Assembly: GCF_035917415.1 (NCBI RefSeq)
Contig: NZ_CP109073.1
Location: forward strand, 1,116,001 to 1,180,000
Source: Streptomyces sp. NBC_01803
Lineage (GTDB): Bacteria > Actinomycetota > Actinomycetes > Streptomycetales > Streptomycetaceae
Length of the DNA stretch: 64,000 nucleotides
Direction of reading: 5' to 3'
The notes beneath the pieces were generated by a model. It ran no database searches, was not told the origin of the DNA, and saw only the letters and a program-made list of their open reading frames with translations. Shown piece after piece: positions 43,496-51,983 of the stretch; the stretch's first letter is position 1; each line of letters starts with the position of its first letter. The position numbers and the translations under genes are program-made.

Positions 43496-44926
43496 TCAGT
43501 GCTCGGGCAGACTCGGAATGTTGGCTTCCGTACACGGGTCGCACACCGCACCTTGGTTGAATTTGATGGCGTTGCCCGGACCGGAGATCGTGGCGGTCAG
43601 GAGCGGGTCGAAATCTTCACCGTGCGAGCCGCAGCCGGTGAAGGGGGGAATCTCGACCTCTCCGTTGAGCGGGCCACCGTCGAGCACCTGGTAGCTGGAG
43701 CCACCCGTCAGGAGCGTGTCCATCGGGCGGACCGAGCGGCAGTTCGGTCCGACGTCGAGCGGCACCCCGTTGACCTCGACATCGGAGACGTGGAGCGTCT
43801 GAAAATACCTGACGGTGGTCCTTGACCCGTCGGCGTTGTCGACCGTGATGACCGTCGCCGGGTCGGCGTCGAAGGCGACGGTCGCCGTCACGGGGGCGAA
43901 GCCGAAGCTGAGGAACGTGGAACGCGCCGGCGGGAAGTCGAGCTGGACCAGCGACGCCTGGGCGAGGAAGTCGTCCCCGCTCCAGACCGCCCGGCCGGCC
44001 AGGACGCTGCCCGGACGGGGGTTCCCCGACGGATCGTTGACGATCGTCGCACCGTTCTGCTTGGTGACGTCGGCGAACCCTACCGCGTAGGTGCAGCCGG
44101 TCGAGCCGTCCAGGTAGTCACCGGGCGCCGGATCCGGGACGCCCCTGGGGAGCATGCTGAAGTCCATCGGCGTCGACGGCGGGATGTCGGGACAGTCCGC
44201 CGCCAGCGGGCGGACCTCGTCCGCCGGGGCCTCCGCCTCGGGGTTCTCGGCGCCCTCGCGTGCCTGGCCCTCGACCTCGGGGGCCGATTCCTCTTCTTCT
44301 GTCGCCTCCGCGTCCTCGCCGCCGGAGACCTCGACGGTGGCGAGCGTGAGCTCCTCCTCCGCCAGCTCCGGGGCGGGGGCGCACTCGACGCGCGAGGGGG
44401 ACTCGGCGCCGTCGGCCTGGAAGGTGAGGACCAAGTCGCCGGCCGAGAAGGTCACGTCGCCGGCCACGGCCGGGGTGATCTCGGGGCCGGTCCCCTGGTA
44501 GGTCAGCGAAAGATCCTCGCCGGCGGCCGGCACAGCGGCCTGCTCCGCGCTCAGAGCCGGCCACTGGGCCGACGTGGCTCCGCCGTTCTGCGAGACGGGC
44601 GTGGTGAGTGTCGCCTCGCTGCCGAAGGTCTCGGCGCCGGGAGCCAGCAGCTCCCCGGCCACGTCCTGCGGCAGCGTCACCCGTGCGGTCATGTCACCGG
44701 GGGCGAACGGGCGGCCGGCCTCGCCGGCCACGGGGAAGACGCCGGCGAAGCCAACCTCGACCGCCCGGCTGCCCGCGGAGAACCCGCACTGATAGACGAC
44801 CGTCCTGTTCACGTCCTGGTCGTCGCTGGCCGAGCCCTGGGCCTGGAAGAAGCCGATCACCAGGGCACCAACCCCGGCGACAGCGGCGAAACGCACCGCT
44901 CGACGTCGGTTGACCGCACCCTGCAT
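43496..44926 (-). CDS. Secreted DUF6801-like protein, first gene of mce operon
   Basis: The 476-residue protein has a signal sequence (RAVRFAAVAGVGALVIGFFQ, cleaved near AQGSAS), a DUF6801-like domain (VVYQCGFSAGSRAVEVGFAG, residues ~40-190), an acidic Glu/Ala-rich linker (about 200-255) and a Cys-containing C-terminal domain (TGCTYAVGFADVTKQNG; CGSHGEDFDPLLTATISGPG). The C-terminal domain resembles those of the repeat proteins at 47494 and 49971. Its position directly before the ATPase suggests it delivers or captures substrate for the transporter. GAGGAG lies 5 nt before the ATG. Confidence 0.75.
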   Translation of the reverse strand: MQGAVNRRRAVRFAAVAGVGALVIGFFQAQGSASDDQDVNRTVVYQCGFSAGSRAVEVGFAGVFPVAGEAGRPFAPGDMTARVTLPQDVAGELLAPGAETFGSEATLTTPVSQNGGATSAQWPALSAEQAAVPAAGEDLSLTYQGTGPEITPAVAGDVTFSAGDLVLTFQADGAESPSRVECAPAPELAEEELTLATVEVSGGEDAEATEEEESAPEVEGQAREGAENPEAEAPADEVRPLAADCPDIPPSTPMDFSMLPRGVPDPAPGDYLDGSTGCTYAVGFADVTKQNGATIVNDPSGNPRPGSVLAGRAVWSGDDFLAQASLVQLDFPPARSTFLSFGFAPVTATVAFDADPATVITVDNADGSRTTVRYFQTLHVSDVEVNGVPLDVGPNCRSVRPMDTLLTGGSSYQVLDGGPLNGEVEIPPFTGCGSHGEDFDPLLTATISGPGNAIKFNQGAVCDPCTEANIPSLPEH

Positions 44927-45382
44927 CTTTGCTCCTCGGCGACGAGCGACTCGGACGTGAAATATACGAACGAGCTCTCCGACCGGGGCGATTGGCTCCG
45001 ACGGCAACTCGCGGATGGGACGTTACGTACGGGTAACCTCCAGCGCAATGGTCCTCAACAAGAATCCACCGAAGACTTTCAAGCCGCAGATTTGTCTTGT
45101 CGTCCTACTGAGCAGGGGTCCGGGGCGCCTCATCGGCGGGTGAGCATGTTCCGTCCGACGGGTTGACACCGCGCGCAGAAGGTTGAACGTAGTTCGGCAT
45201 GTCCTAACTACTGCGCTATGGCCCCAACGTGGTCTATGTTGCTGCGAGCTACGGCGCGCCTATGGACGTTGACGCGGCGGAGCCACCGGCCGCGATCAAA
45301 GACGATCCGCGGACGCCGTCGACCGGATCGCCGCAGGCCATCCGGCTGTCGGGGTCCGCCTGGGCGGAGTGAGGGGCGAGAT
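44927..45382. promoter_or_regulatory. Divergent mce/pucR control region
   Basis: 456 nt without a gene. On the minus strand TTGCGC (45043-45048) and TAACGT (45020-45025), 17 nt apart, make a candidate mce promoter 94 nt before the ATG. An inverted repeat GTAGTT-N11-AACTAC (45189-45194 and 45206-45211) lies between the genes and may bind the PucR-type regulator. Confidence 0.5.
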
Positions 45383-46657
45383 ATGACTACCAGCGCGACA
45401 AAGCCAGAGGTGTTCGAGCCACTGGGTCCGATTCCCAAAGAGCTCGCGACGATCATGCGGCCAGAGCTCCCGAGCCTCATCCGGGAGATAGGCGAGGAGA
45501 TCCGACGAGCCATACCCGAGCACACCAAGTTCCTGAACGGTCCCTACGGTAGGGCCATCCAAGCCTGTGTTGAGCAAATTCTCATCACATTCGTGGAGCA
45601 GGTGAACGATCCCGCGGCCTCGACCGCGCGCCGCGACGAGATGTGCAGAAGGCTCGGCCGCTGCGAGGCGCTCTCGGGCCACTCCCTGGACACCCTGCGG
45701 GCGTCGTTCCAGATCGGAGCCCGGGTCGCCCTGCGCCGCGCGAAGCGGATCGGCAAGCGGTACAGCCTGTCCCCCAGCCTCATGCTGTCCTTCGCGGACG
45801 CCCTGTTCGCGTACATGGACGAGCTGGTGGAGGTCTCGCGCGAAGGGTATGTGGCCATCAAGGCGCAGACCGAGCTGAACGAGCAGATGGAGAACGAACG
45901 CCGACGCCTGCTGCGGCTGGTGCTCGCCGGCCCCGCGGCTCCCCGGGCGAAGGTCACCGAGCTCGCCGAGCGCACGGGCTGGCCGCTGCCCGACGAGGTC
46001 ACCCTCGTCGCCCTGGCGCCCGACCCGCAGCTCATGCGCGAGGAGTTGGACGCGGACGCGCTCGTCGACCTGACCGACCCGCAGCCGCACCTGCTGATTC
46101 CGGGGCCGATGGACGACCTGCGCCACGCCACACTGGAGACCGCGCTCTCCAGCACCCGCGCGGTCATCGGGCTCACCGTGCCGCTCGACGACGCCGGTGA
46201 CTCGCTGCGCTGGGCCCGCCAGGCCCTGCAGCTGGCCGAGACCGGCATCATCGAGGCCGGCCCCCTCATTCCGTGCGAGGAACACCTCGTGACCCTCTGG
46301 CTACTGGCGGACCCGGCCCTGACGGAACAGCTCGCCCGCCGGCAGCTCGCGCCGCTGGCCGAGCTGACCGAGACCCAGCGGGAGCGTCTCATCGAGACGC
46401 TGCGGGCCTGGCACACCACCCGGGGCAACGCGGTCGAGATGGCCGACTTGCTCCACCTGCACCCGCAGACGGTCCGGTACCGGATGCGCAACCTGGAGCG
46501 GATCTTCGGCTCCAGGCGGCTGAGCGATCCGGACCAGCGGTTCGCCACGGAGTCCGTGCTGCGGGCCCTGCGGCTGCGGGAGAAGGCCACCGTCCTGCCC
46601 CTGGCGCGACAGCTCCGGCCCGCCCAGGACCGGTCGTTGAGCCGCACCTACGGCTGA
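45383..46657 (+). CDS. PucR-family transcriptional regulator
   Basis: The 424-residue protein has an N-terminal helical region (about 1-170, RsbT/PucR-like), a middle GGDEF-like fold region and a C-terminal PucR helix-turn-helix (TRGNAVEMADLLHLHPQTVR, about residues 349-368, continuing YRMRNLERIFG). Regulators of this type sit beside mce operons in Streptomyces, and a PucR-like protein (FasR) controls fatty acid synthesis there. It is divergent from the mce operon and probably controls it. GGGGCGAG precedes the ATG. Confidence 0.82.
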   Translation: MTTSATKPEVFEPLGPIPKELATIMRPELPSLIREIGEEIRRAIPEHTKFLNGPYGRAIQACVEQILITFVEQVNDPAASTARRDEMCRRLGRCEALSGHSLDTLRASFQIGARVALRRAKRIGKRYSLSPSLMLSFADALFAYMDELVEVSREGYVAIKAQTELNEQMENERRRLLRLVLAGPAAPRAKVTELAERTGWPLPDEVTLVALAPDPQLMREELDADALVDLTDPQPHLLIPGPMDDLRHATLETALSSTRAVIGLTVPLDDAGDSLRWARQALQLAETGIIEAGPLIPCEEHLVTLWLLADPALTEQLARRQLAPLAELTETQRERLIETLRAWHTTRGNAVEMADLLHLHPQTVRYRMRNLERIFGSRRLSDPDQRFATESVLRALRLREKATVLPLARQLRPAQDRSLSRTYG

Positions 46658-46758
46658 CAACTGCCGGCACCGGTCTTTGTCACCGGATGACAAACGGCGA
46701 CTGAGTGCCGCGATTCCGGTGACGGAACCTTGTCCTCGAACTCGTGGGTAAGTAGCGT
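46655..46758 (+). promoter_or_regulatory. Lipoprotein promoter with two TGACAA boxes
   Basis: TGACAA occurs at 46655-46660 and 46688-46693, exactly 33 nt apart. The second is the right arm of a perfect inverted repeat TTTGTCA-N5-TGACAAA. TTGTCC (46730-46735) and TAGCGT (46753-46758) with a 17-nt spacer give the promoter, 35 nt before the ATG. The same TGACAA spacing occurs upstream of the genes at 51984 and 55586. Confidence 0.6.
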
Positions 46759-46793
46759 CATCCAGCGCTCACCAATTCACGAAGGAGAGGAAT

Positions 46794-47336
46794 ATGGTGC
46801 GACGTCTGATTACCGGTCTGACGCTGCTGTCGGTGGCCGGGATGACGCTGGTCGGCTGCGGCTCGGATAGCGATGACGAATCGTCCGTCGATTCGGAGGC
46901 CCTTGAGTGGGCCGAAAGCTTCTGTGGTCACATTCAGGAAGGTTCGGAGGCTCTGAACCTTCCTGAAACCGGCTCCACCGATCCCCAGCAGACCAGGGAT
47001 GACTATGTTGGGTTCCTCGACAGCCTGTCGGAGCAACTTGATGTCCTCGCCCAGGGCATCGAGAGCGACGGGCCGCCTCCGGTGATGAACGGGCAGGAGT
47101 CGTACGACGCCGCGATGACGCAGCTCAACGATGCCAGGGAGGCCGTCGCCTCGGCGACCGCCTCGCTGGAGGAGGCCGAGGTCAGCGAGGACCCCGCCAG
47201 TCTGGAAGCGGCCATCACGGAGGCCGGCGAGAGCATGACGGAGCTCCAGGCTTACGGTGGCCCCGAGGACACTTTCCGCAACAACCCGGATATCGAGGCC
47301 GCACTCGATGAGGCGGAAAACTGTCAGCGAGCCTGA
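46794..47336 (+). CDS. Small secreted lipoprotein
   Basis: The 180-residue protein has a lipoprotein signal peptide: basic VRRLITG, hydrophobic LTLLSVAGMTLVG and lipobox Cys22 (LVGC), followed by an acidic Asp/Ser-rich tether. The mature part is strongly acidic and helical, with two Cys residues (SFCGHI and NCQRA), possibly forming a disulfide. Family not recognised. GGAGAGG precedes the ATG. A terminator follows. Confidence 0.75.
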   Translation: MVRRLITGLTLLSVAGMTLVGCGSDSDDESSVDSEALEWAESFCGHIQEGSEALNLPETGSTDPQQTRDDYVGFLDSLSEQLDVLAQGIESDGPPPVMNGQESYDAAMTQLNDAREAVASATASLEEAEVSEDPASLEAAITEAGESMTELQAYGGPEDTFRNNPDIEAALDEAENCQRA

Positions 47337-47352
47337 TCCGACCACAGCAGCA

Positions 47353-47381
47353 GGCCCCCACCGCAGATCGCGGCGGGGGCC
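47353..47381 (+). terminator. Terminator after the lipoprotein gene
   Basis: GGCCCCCACCGC and GCGGCGGGGGCC pair with one mismatch around a 5-nt loop, followed by a T-rich GGTTGTCTTT. Confidence 0.7.
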
Positions 47382-47417
47382 GGTTGTCTTTCCCGGCCGT
47401 TGACGGATGCGAACGAT

Positions 47418-47454
47418 AACCGGCCCCCACCGCGGATCACGGCGGGGGCCGGTT
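47418..47454 (-). terminator. Terminator after secreted repeat protein 1
   Basis: AACCGGCCCCC-CCG and CGG-GGGGGCCGGTT form a 15-position stem with one mismatch. It lies 40 nt past the stop codon of the leftward gene and is followed in the other direction by TTACTTTT, so it can also back up the lipoprotein terminator. Confidence 0.7.
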
Positions 47455-47493
47455 ACTTTTGGGCGACTGCTAATTCAAACTGATCCGAATCAA

Positions 47494-49593
47494 TTAGGAC
47501 TTCGGCGTCAGGTCGATCGACAGCGTGTTGTTCGGACCGGCCATGAAGGGGCTGATGAAGCCGGTGAGCGGACCACAGTCCTCGACGGCGGAGAGGGCGT
47601 AGGTGCCCGCGAGCTCACCACCGGCCAGCGGGTCGAAGAACTCGTCCGTCGACTGCAGGTCGATCACCGAGGGCTGGACCGTGTGGCAGTCGGCACCGCC
47701 ACCGATCGGGAAGCCGAGCAGCTTCACCTTCGGGAGGAAGACATCCACGGTCGAGCTGGAGTTGAGCTGGCCGTCCACCAGCGAACCAGTGGTCAGGCCC
47801 ACCTGCTCGTACGCGATGTCGGCAGTGACCGGCAGGAAGCCCAGGATCCTGAAGCGGCCAACGGAGTTGGCCAGTTCCAGCTCGGCCTCGAACTGACCCG
47901 ATTCCAGGTCGAACAGAGCGTCGAGGCTACCCCGGATCGGGACATCGCCATTGGCGGCTCCGATGTGCGACGTGCCCCGCAGGTTGTAGCCGTACTCGAT
48001 CGGATCGCCCCCACCGCCGTCAGTGGAGCCATCGGTGGAACCATCGGTGCCACCATCGGTGCCGCCGTCAGTGGAACCATCGGTGCCACCATCGGTGGAA
48101 CCATCGGTGCCACCATCGGTGGAACCATCGGTGGAACCATCGGTGGAACCATCGGTGCCACCATCGGTGGAACCATCGGTGGAACCATCGGTGCCGCCGT
48201 CAGTGGAACCATCGGTCGAACCATCGGTCGAACCGTCCGTCCCACCATCAGTGGAACCATCGGTCCCACCATCGGTCGAACCGTCCGTCCCACCATCAGT
48301 GGAACCATCGGTCCCACCATCGGTCGAACCATCGGTCCCACCATCGGTCGAACCGTCCGTCCCACCATCGGTCGAACCATCGGTCCCACCATCGGTCGAA
48401 CCGTCCGTCCCACCATCGGTCGAACCATCGGTCCCACCATCGGTCGAACCGTCCGTCCCACCATCGGTCGAACCATCGGTCCCACCATCAGTGGAACCGT
48501 CCGTCCCACCATCGGTCGAACCATCGGTCCCACCATCAGTGGAACCGTCCGTCCCACCATCGGTCGAACCGTCCGTCCCACCATCGGTCGAACCATCGGT
48601 CCCACCATCGGTCGAACCATCGGTCCCACCATCGGTCGAACCGTCCGTCCCACCATCGGTCGAACCATCGGTCCCACCATCAGTGGAACCGTCCGTCCCA
48701 CCATCGGTCGAACCGTCCGTCCCACCATCAGTGGAACCATCGGTGCCGCCGTCAGTGCCACCATCGGTGGAACCATCGGTCCCACCATCGGTCGAACCGT
48801 CCGTCCCACCATCAGTGGAACCATCGGTGCCGCCGTCAGTGCCACCATCGGTGGAACCATCGGTCCCACCATCGGTCGAACCGTCCGTCCCACCATCAGT
48901 GGAACCATCGGTGCCGCCGTCAGTGCCACCATCGGTGCCACCGTCAGTGCCACCATCGGTCGAACCCACGGGGACGACCTCGAACTCGGCCAGGACGGTG
49001 TCCTGACCCGCCACCAGGGTGCAGGCGGAATTGAAGGTCTTCAGGCCGGTCGGCGTGCCGTCGGCCTTCCGCGGGGTGAGGGTCAGCAGCAGGTCGCCAA
49101 CCGTGATCTCGCCGTGGCCGGGCTCGCTGAAGCTGATCTCAGGAGCGCTGCCAAAAGCGGTGATGTCGAACTCCGTGTAGGGCGGAGCCGGCGGGATGTT
49201 CTGCTTCGGGATCTCGATCGGCACCTCAAGAGGCAGATCGAAACCAGGGGCCGCGATGTTCGAGTAGGCGATAGCACTACCCTCGATCGTGGTGGAGGCC
49301 ACCGTCTTCAGACCCTGATGAGTCTTGGCGTTCACCGTAGTGATCGCCTCGATCTCGATCGGCGGGGTCATCTCGTTGACCTCGATGGTGCCGGGAATAT
49401 CCGTGCTGATGTCCACACTGATCGGCTGCGTACCGATCAGGGGGAACGGACACGTGTAGTTCAGCGTCAGGGACGCCGGGTCCGCGGATGCGGAGTTCCC
49501 GGCCAAGGCGATGAGCCCACCCCCAACAAGGGCGGAGGCGGCCAGAGCCGACACCGCCTTTATTCTTCTCACTTTTCTCTTATGAGTTCCCAT
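47494..49593 (-). CDS. Secreted repeat protein 1 (DUF6801-like, STDG/GTDG repeats)
   Basis: The 699-residue protein has a signal peptide ([20 protein letters not shown], cleaved after NSASA), an N-terminal DUF6801-like domain ([20 protein letters not shown]; ~40-205), a 316-residue (S/G)TDG repeat region, and a C-terminal domain ([20 protein letters not shown] ... [20 protein letters not shown]) with four Cys. The repeat is low-complexity, acidic and probably an extended stalk. There is no sorting signal or membrane anchor, so it is likely released or bound non-covalently. It is a tandem duplicate of the next gene; the signal peptide and N-domain are nearly identical in DNA. Confidence 0.78.
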   Translation of the reverse strand: MGTHKRKVRRIKAVSALAASALVGGGLIALAGNSASADPASLTLNYTCPFPLIGTQPISVDISTDIPGTIEVNEMTPPIEIEAITTVNAKTHQGLKTVASTTIEGSAIAYSNIAAPGFDLPLEVPIEIPKQNIPPAPPYTEFDITAFGSAPEISFSEPGHGEITVGDLLLTLTPRKADGTPTGLKTFNSACTLVAGQDTVLAEFEVVPVGSTDGGTDGGTDGGTDGGTDGSTDGGTDGSTDGGTDGSTDGGTDGGTDGSTDGGTDGSTDGGTDGSTDGGTDGGTDGSTDGGTDGSTDGGTDGSTDGGTDGSTDGGTDGSTDGGTDGSTDGGTDGSTDGGTDGSTDGGTDGSTDGGTDGSTDGGTDGSTDGGTDGSTDGGTDGSTDGGTDGSTDGGTDGSTDGGTDGSTDGGTDGSTDGGTDGSTDGGTDGSTDGGTDGSTDGGTDGSTDGGTDGSTDGSTDGSTDGGTDGSTDGSTDGGTDGSTDGSTDGSTDGGTDGSTDGGTDGSTDGGTDGGTDGSTDGSTDGGGGDPIEYGYNLRGTSHIGAANGDVPIRGSLDALFDLESGQFEAELELANSVGRFRILGFLPVTADIAYEQVGLTTGSLVDGQLNSSSTVDVFLPKVKLLGFPIGGGADCHTVQPSVIDLQSTDEFFDPLAGGELAGTYALSAVEDCGPLTGFISPFMAGPNNTLSIDLTPKS
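48016..48963 (-). repeat. 12-bp in-frame tandem repeat, 79 units
   Basis: 948 nt made of 12-nt units encoding STDG or GTDG. Units vary only at a few synonymous positions (for example CCATCGGTC/CCATCAGTG/CCGTCCGTC on the plus strand) and form larger blocks, which indicates expansion by unequal crossing-over or slippage. Confidence 0.95.
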
Positions 49594-49714
49594 TGAGGTA
49601 CCTCTCGGTTATATGCGAGAGAGACACCAGATGATGCCGCTCGCTTCGCTGAGAACGACCAACCGAGCTCATAATCACTCGGAATAAACCGACCAGACTG
49701 CACCCTCGGGCAGT

Positions 49715-49743
49715 AAGTTACTGCTCGGTTGCATAGCGGTCAA
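49715..49743 (-). promoter_or_regulatory. Promoter for secreted repeat protein 1
   Basis: On the minus strand TTGACC (49743-49738) and TAACTT (49720-49715) are 17 nt apart, 122 nt before the ATG. The -10 lies in a perfect inverted repeat GCAGTAA-C-TTACTGC. Confidence 0.6.
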
Positions 49744-49890
49744 GATGCATGCCGACTTTTTATCACGCCGCGCCTACAAATTCTTCACGCTTTGACCGCC
49801 GGCTCAGCCCGTCTTGAACGCGCAGCTATGTGAGCTCCCCGTTCAGCGGCGCTCCGGCGACTCACGAAGGGCGTAGGATGCCTGACCTCA

Positions 49891-49935
49891 AAGTAACTGA
49901 CCCCCGCCGCGGTTCGCGGCGGGGGTCAGTTACTT
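49891..49935 (-). terminator. Terminator after secreted repeat protein 2
   Basis: A perfect 20-bp inverted repeat (49891-49910 and 49916-49935, core ACTGACCCCCGCCGC) with a 5-nt loop. It lies 36 nt past the stop codon. The flanking 3' sequence is also conserved after secreted repeat protein 1, so the terminator region was duplicated with the gene. Confidence 0.85.
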
Positions 49936-49970
49936 TTGGGCGGCTGCTAATTCAAGCTGATCCGAATCGA

Positions 49971-51485
49971 TTAGGACTTCGGCGTCAGGTTGATCGACAG
50001 CGTGTTGTTCGGACCGGCCATGAAGGGGCTGATGAAGCCGGTGAGCGGACCACAGTCCTGGACGGCGGACAGGGCGTAGGTGCCCGCGATCTCGCCACCC
50101 TCCAGCGGGTCGAAGAACTCCCCGGTCGACTGCAGGTCGATCACGGAAGGCTCGACCGTCTTGCAGGTCTCGCCGCCACCGATCGGGATGCCGAAGAGGC
50201 TTATCGACGGGAGCAGGATGTTCATCGTCGAGCTGGAGGTCAGCACACCCTCCTGGAGCGTGCCGGTGGTGGGACCGACCTGCTCGAAGTCGATATCCGA
50301 GGTCGCGGGCAGGAAGCCCAGGATGCTGAAGCTGCCGGAAGTCGGGGCCAGGTTCAGCTCGCCCTCGTACTCGCCGGACTCCAGGTCGAACAGAGCATCC
50401 AGGTCACCGCTGATCGGCACATCGCCGTTAGCCGTACCGATGTGCGAGGTACCGGCCAGGTTGTAGCCGTACTCGATCAGGTCGCCGGGACCGCCATCGG
50501 GGTCCGTGGCGTCGGGGTCCGTGACATCCGGGTCCGTCACGTCAGGGTCCGTGACATCCGGGTCCGTGACATCGGGGTCCGTCACGTCAGGGTCCGTGAC
50601 ATCCGGGTCCGTGACATCGGGGTCCGTCACGTCAGGGTCCGTGACATCGGGGTCCGTCACGTCAGGGTCCGTGACATCCGGGTCCGTGACATCCGGGTCC
50701 GTCACGTCAGGGTCCGTGACATCCGGGTCCGTCACGTCAGGGTCCGTGACATCCGGGTCCGTGACATCCGGGTCCGTGACATCCGGGTCCGTGACATCCG
50801 GGTCCGTCACGTCAGGGTCCGTGACATCCGGGTCCGTCACGTCAGTGCTGCCGCCACCCTCGGGGACGACCTCGAACTCGGCCAGGACGTTGTCCTGTCC
50901 TTCCACCACGGTGCAGGCGGATTCGAAGGTCTTCAGGCCGGTCGGCGTGCCGTCGGCCTTCCGCGGGGTGAGGGTCAGCAGCAGGTCGCCGACCGTGATC
51001 TCGCCGTGGCCGGGCTCGCTGAAGCTGATCTCAGGAGCGCTGCCATTGGCGGTGATGTCGAACTCCGTGTAGGGCGGAGCCGGCGGGATGTTCTGCTTCG
51101 GGATCTCGATCGGCACCTCAAGAGGCAGATCGAAACCAGGGGCCGCGATGTTCGAGTAGGCGATAGCACTACCCTCGATCGTGGTGGAGGCCACCGTCTT
51201 CAGACCCTGATGAGTCTTGGCGTTCACCGTAGTGATCGCCTCGATCTCGATCGGCGGGGTCATCTCGTTGACCTCGATGGTGCCGGGAATATCCGTGCTG
51301 ATGTCCACACTGATCGGCTGCGTACCGATCAGGGGGAACGGACACGTGTAGTTCAGCGTCAGGGACGCCGGGTCCGCGGATGCGGAGTTCCCGGCCAAGG
51401 CGATGAGCCCACCCCCAACAAGGGCGGAGGCGGCCAGAGCCGACACCGCCTTAATCCTTCGTGATTTCCTCGTCTGAGCTCCCAT
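49971..51485 (-). CDS. Secreted repeat protein 2 (DUF6801-like, DPDVT repeats)
   Basis: The 504-residue protein has the same layout as repeat protein 1: signal peptide (cleaved after NSASA), DUF6801-like N-domain, repeat region and Cys-containing C-domain ([20 protein letters not shown] ... [20 protein letters not shown]). The repeat is DPDVT instead of (S/G)TDG. The signal peptide, N-domain and last ~30 residues are nearly identical to protein 1, while the middle of the C-domain is diverged. No sortase signal. It is 377 nt downstream in the same orientation. Confidence 0.78.
   Translation of the reverse strand: MGAQTRKSRRIKAVSALAASALVGGGLIALAGNSASADPASLTLNYTCPFPLIGTQPISVDISTDIPGTIEVNEMTPPIEIEAITTVNAKTHQGLKTVASTTIEGSAIAYSNIAAPGFDLPLEVPIEIPKQNIPPAPPYTEFDITANGSAPEISFSEPGHGEITVGDLLLTLTPRKADGTPTGLKTFESACTVVEGQDNVLAEFEVVPEGGGSTDVTDPDVTDPDVTDPDVTDPDVTDPDVTDPDVTDPDVTDPDVTDPDVTDPDVTDPDVTDPDVTDPDVTDPDVTDPDVTDPDVTDPDVTDPDVTDPDVTDPDVTDPDVTDPDATDPDGGPGDLIEYGYNLAGTSHIGTANGDVPISGDLDALFDLESGEYEGELNLAPTSGSFSILGFLPATSDIDFEQVGPTTGTLQEGVLTSSSTMNILLPSISLFGIPIGGGETCKTVEPSVIDLQSTGEFFDPLEGGEIAGTYALSAVQDCGPLTGFISPFMAGPNNTLSINLTPKS
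50500..50850 (-). repeat. 15-bp in-frame tandem repeat, about 23 units
   Basis: Units encode DPDVT and alternate between a few synonymous forms (plus strand GTGACATCCGGGTCC, GTCACGTCAGGGTCC, GTGACATCGGGGTCC). The first units on the C-terminal side are variant (DPDA, DPDG). Confidence 0.93.
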
Positions 51486-51607
51486 GAGCTACCTCTCGTG
51501 TAGCGAGAGAGAGACACCGAGTGATGCCGCTCGCTTCGCTGAGAACGGATCGCCTACTGAGCACGTAATCGCTCGGATAAACCGATCCGACCACGTTTCC
51601 GGGCCGT

Positions 51608-51636
51608 AAACTACTTCCCAGTATTTCGGCGGTCAA
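51608..51636 (-). promoter_or_regulatory. Promoter for secreted repeat protein 2
   Basis: On the minus strand TTGACC (51636-51631) and TAGTTT (51613-51608) are 17 nt apart, 123 nt before the ATG, almost the same leader length as for repeat protein 1. Confidence 0.6.
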
Positions 51637-51786
51637 GGTGTGTCACAGCAATCTCCCCGAACCATCGTGAGCAGGCCCTTTTCTTGTGGTCGGGTGAGCA
51701 ACGCCACACCCCGCTTCATCACAGGAGGCCAACGTGCCACGCCTGCATGCGATCCGGCATCCCGACTCGGAGGATTCGGCGCCGGG

Positions 51787-51879
51787 TGACAACTTTCGGA
51801 AACGTCTTACTCACTCGGATGACAAATCTCCGAGGAGGGGTCACAACCCTTGACCCCACTGGATACCGGTGAGTAGTTT
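51787..51879 (+). promoter_or_regulatory. Promoter for the sortase-anchored repeat protein, with TGACAA pair
   Basis: TGACAA at 51787-51792 and 51820-51825 (27 nt between), 24 nt to TTGACC (51850-51855), 18 nt to TAGTTT (51874-51879). The spacer reads CCACTGGATACCGGTGAG. All distances equal those in front of the PKS gene at 55586. The leader to the ATG is 104 nt. Confidence 0.7.
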
Positions 51880-51983
51880 ACCGGTTCGAAACGAAAATGA
51901 CCGAGTGGGATGCACCACATGAGGATATGCGGGGGAAACGGAATCACACTCGTGTCAATTCGGCGAAGATTGAAGGGCTCTAG

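Noticed and set aside
47407..49596. 729-residue open frame opposite secreted repeat protein 1
   Set aside because: Repeat units that are multiples of 3 keep other frames open. It has no signal or domain, and the minus-strand frame has signal peptide, domains and promoter.
49830..51464. 544-residue plus-strand frame with RVRDI repeats
   Set aside because: Antisense shadow of the DPDVT array and its flanking domains.
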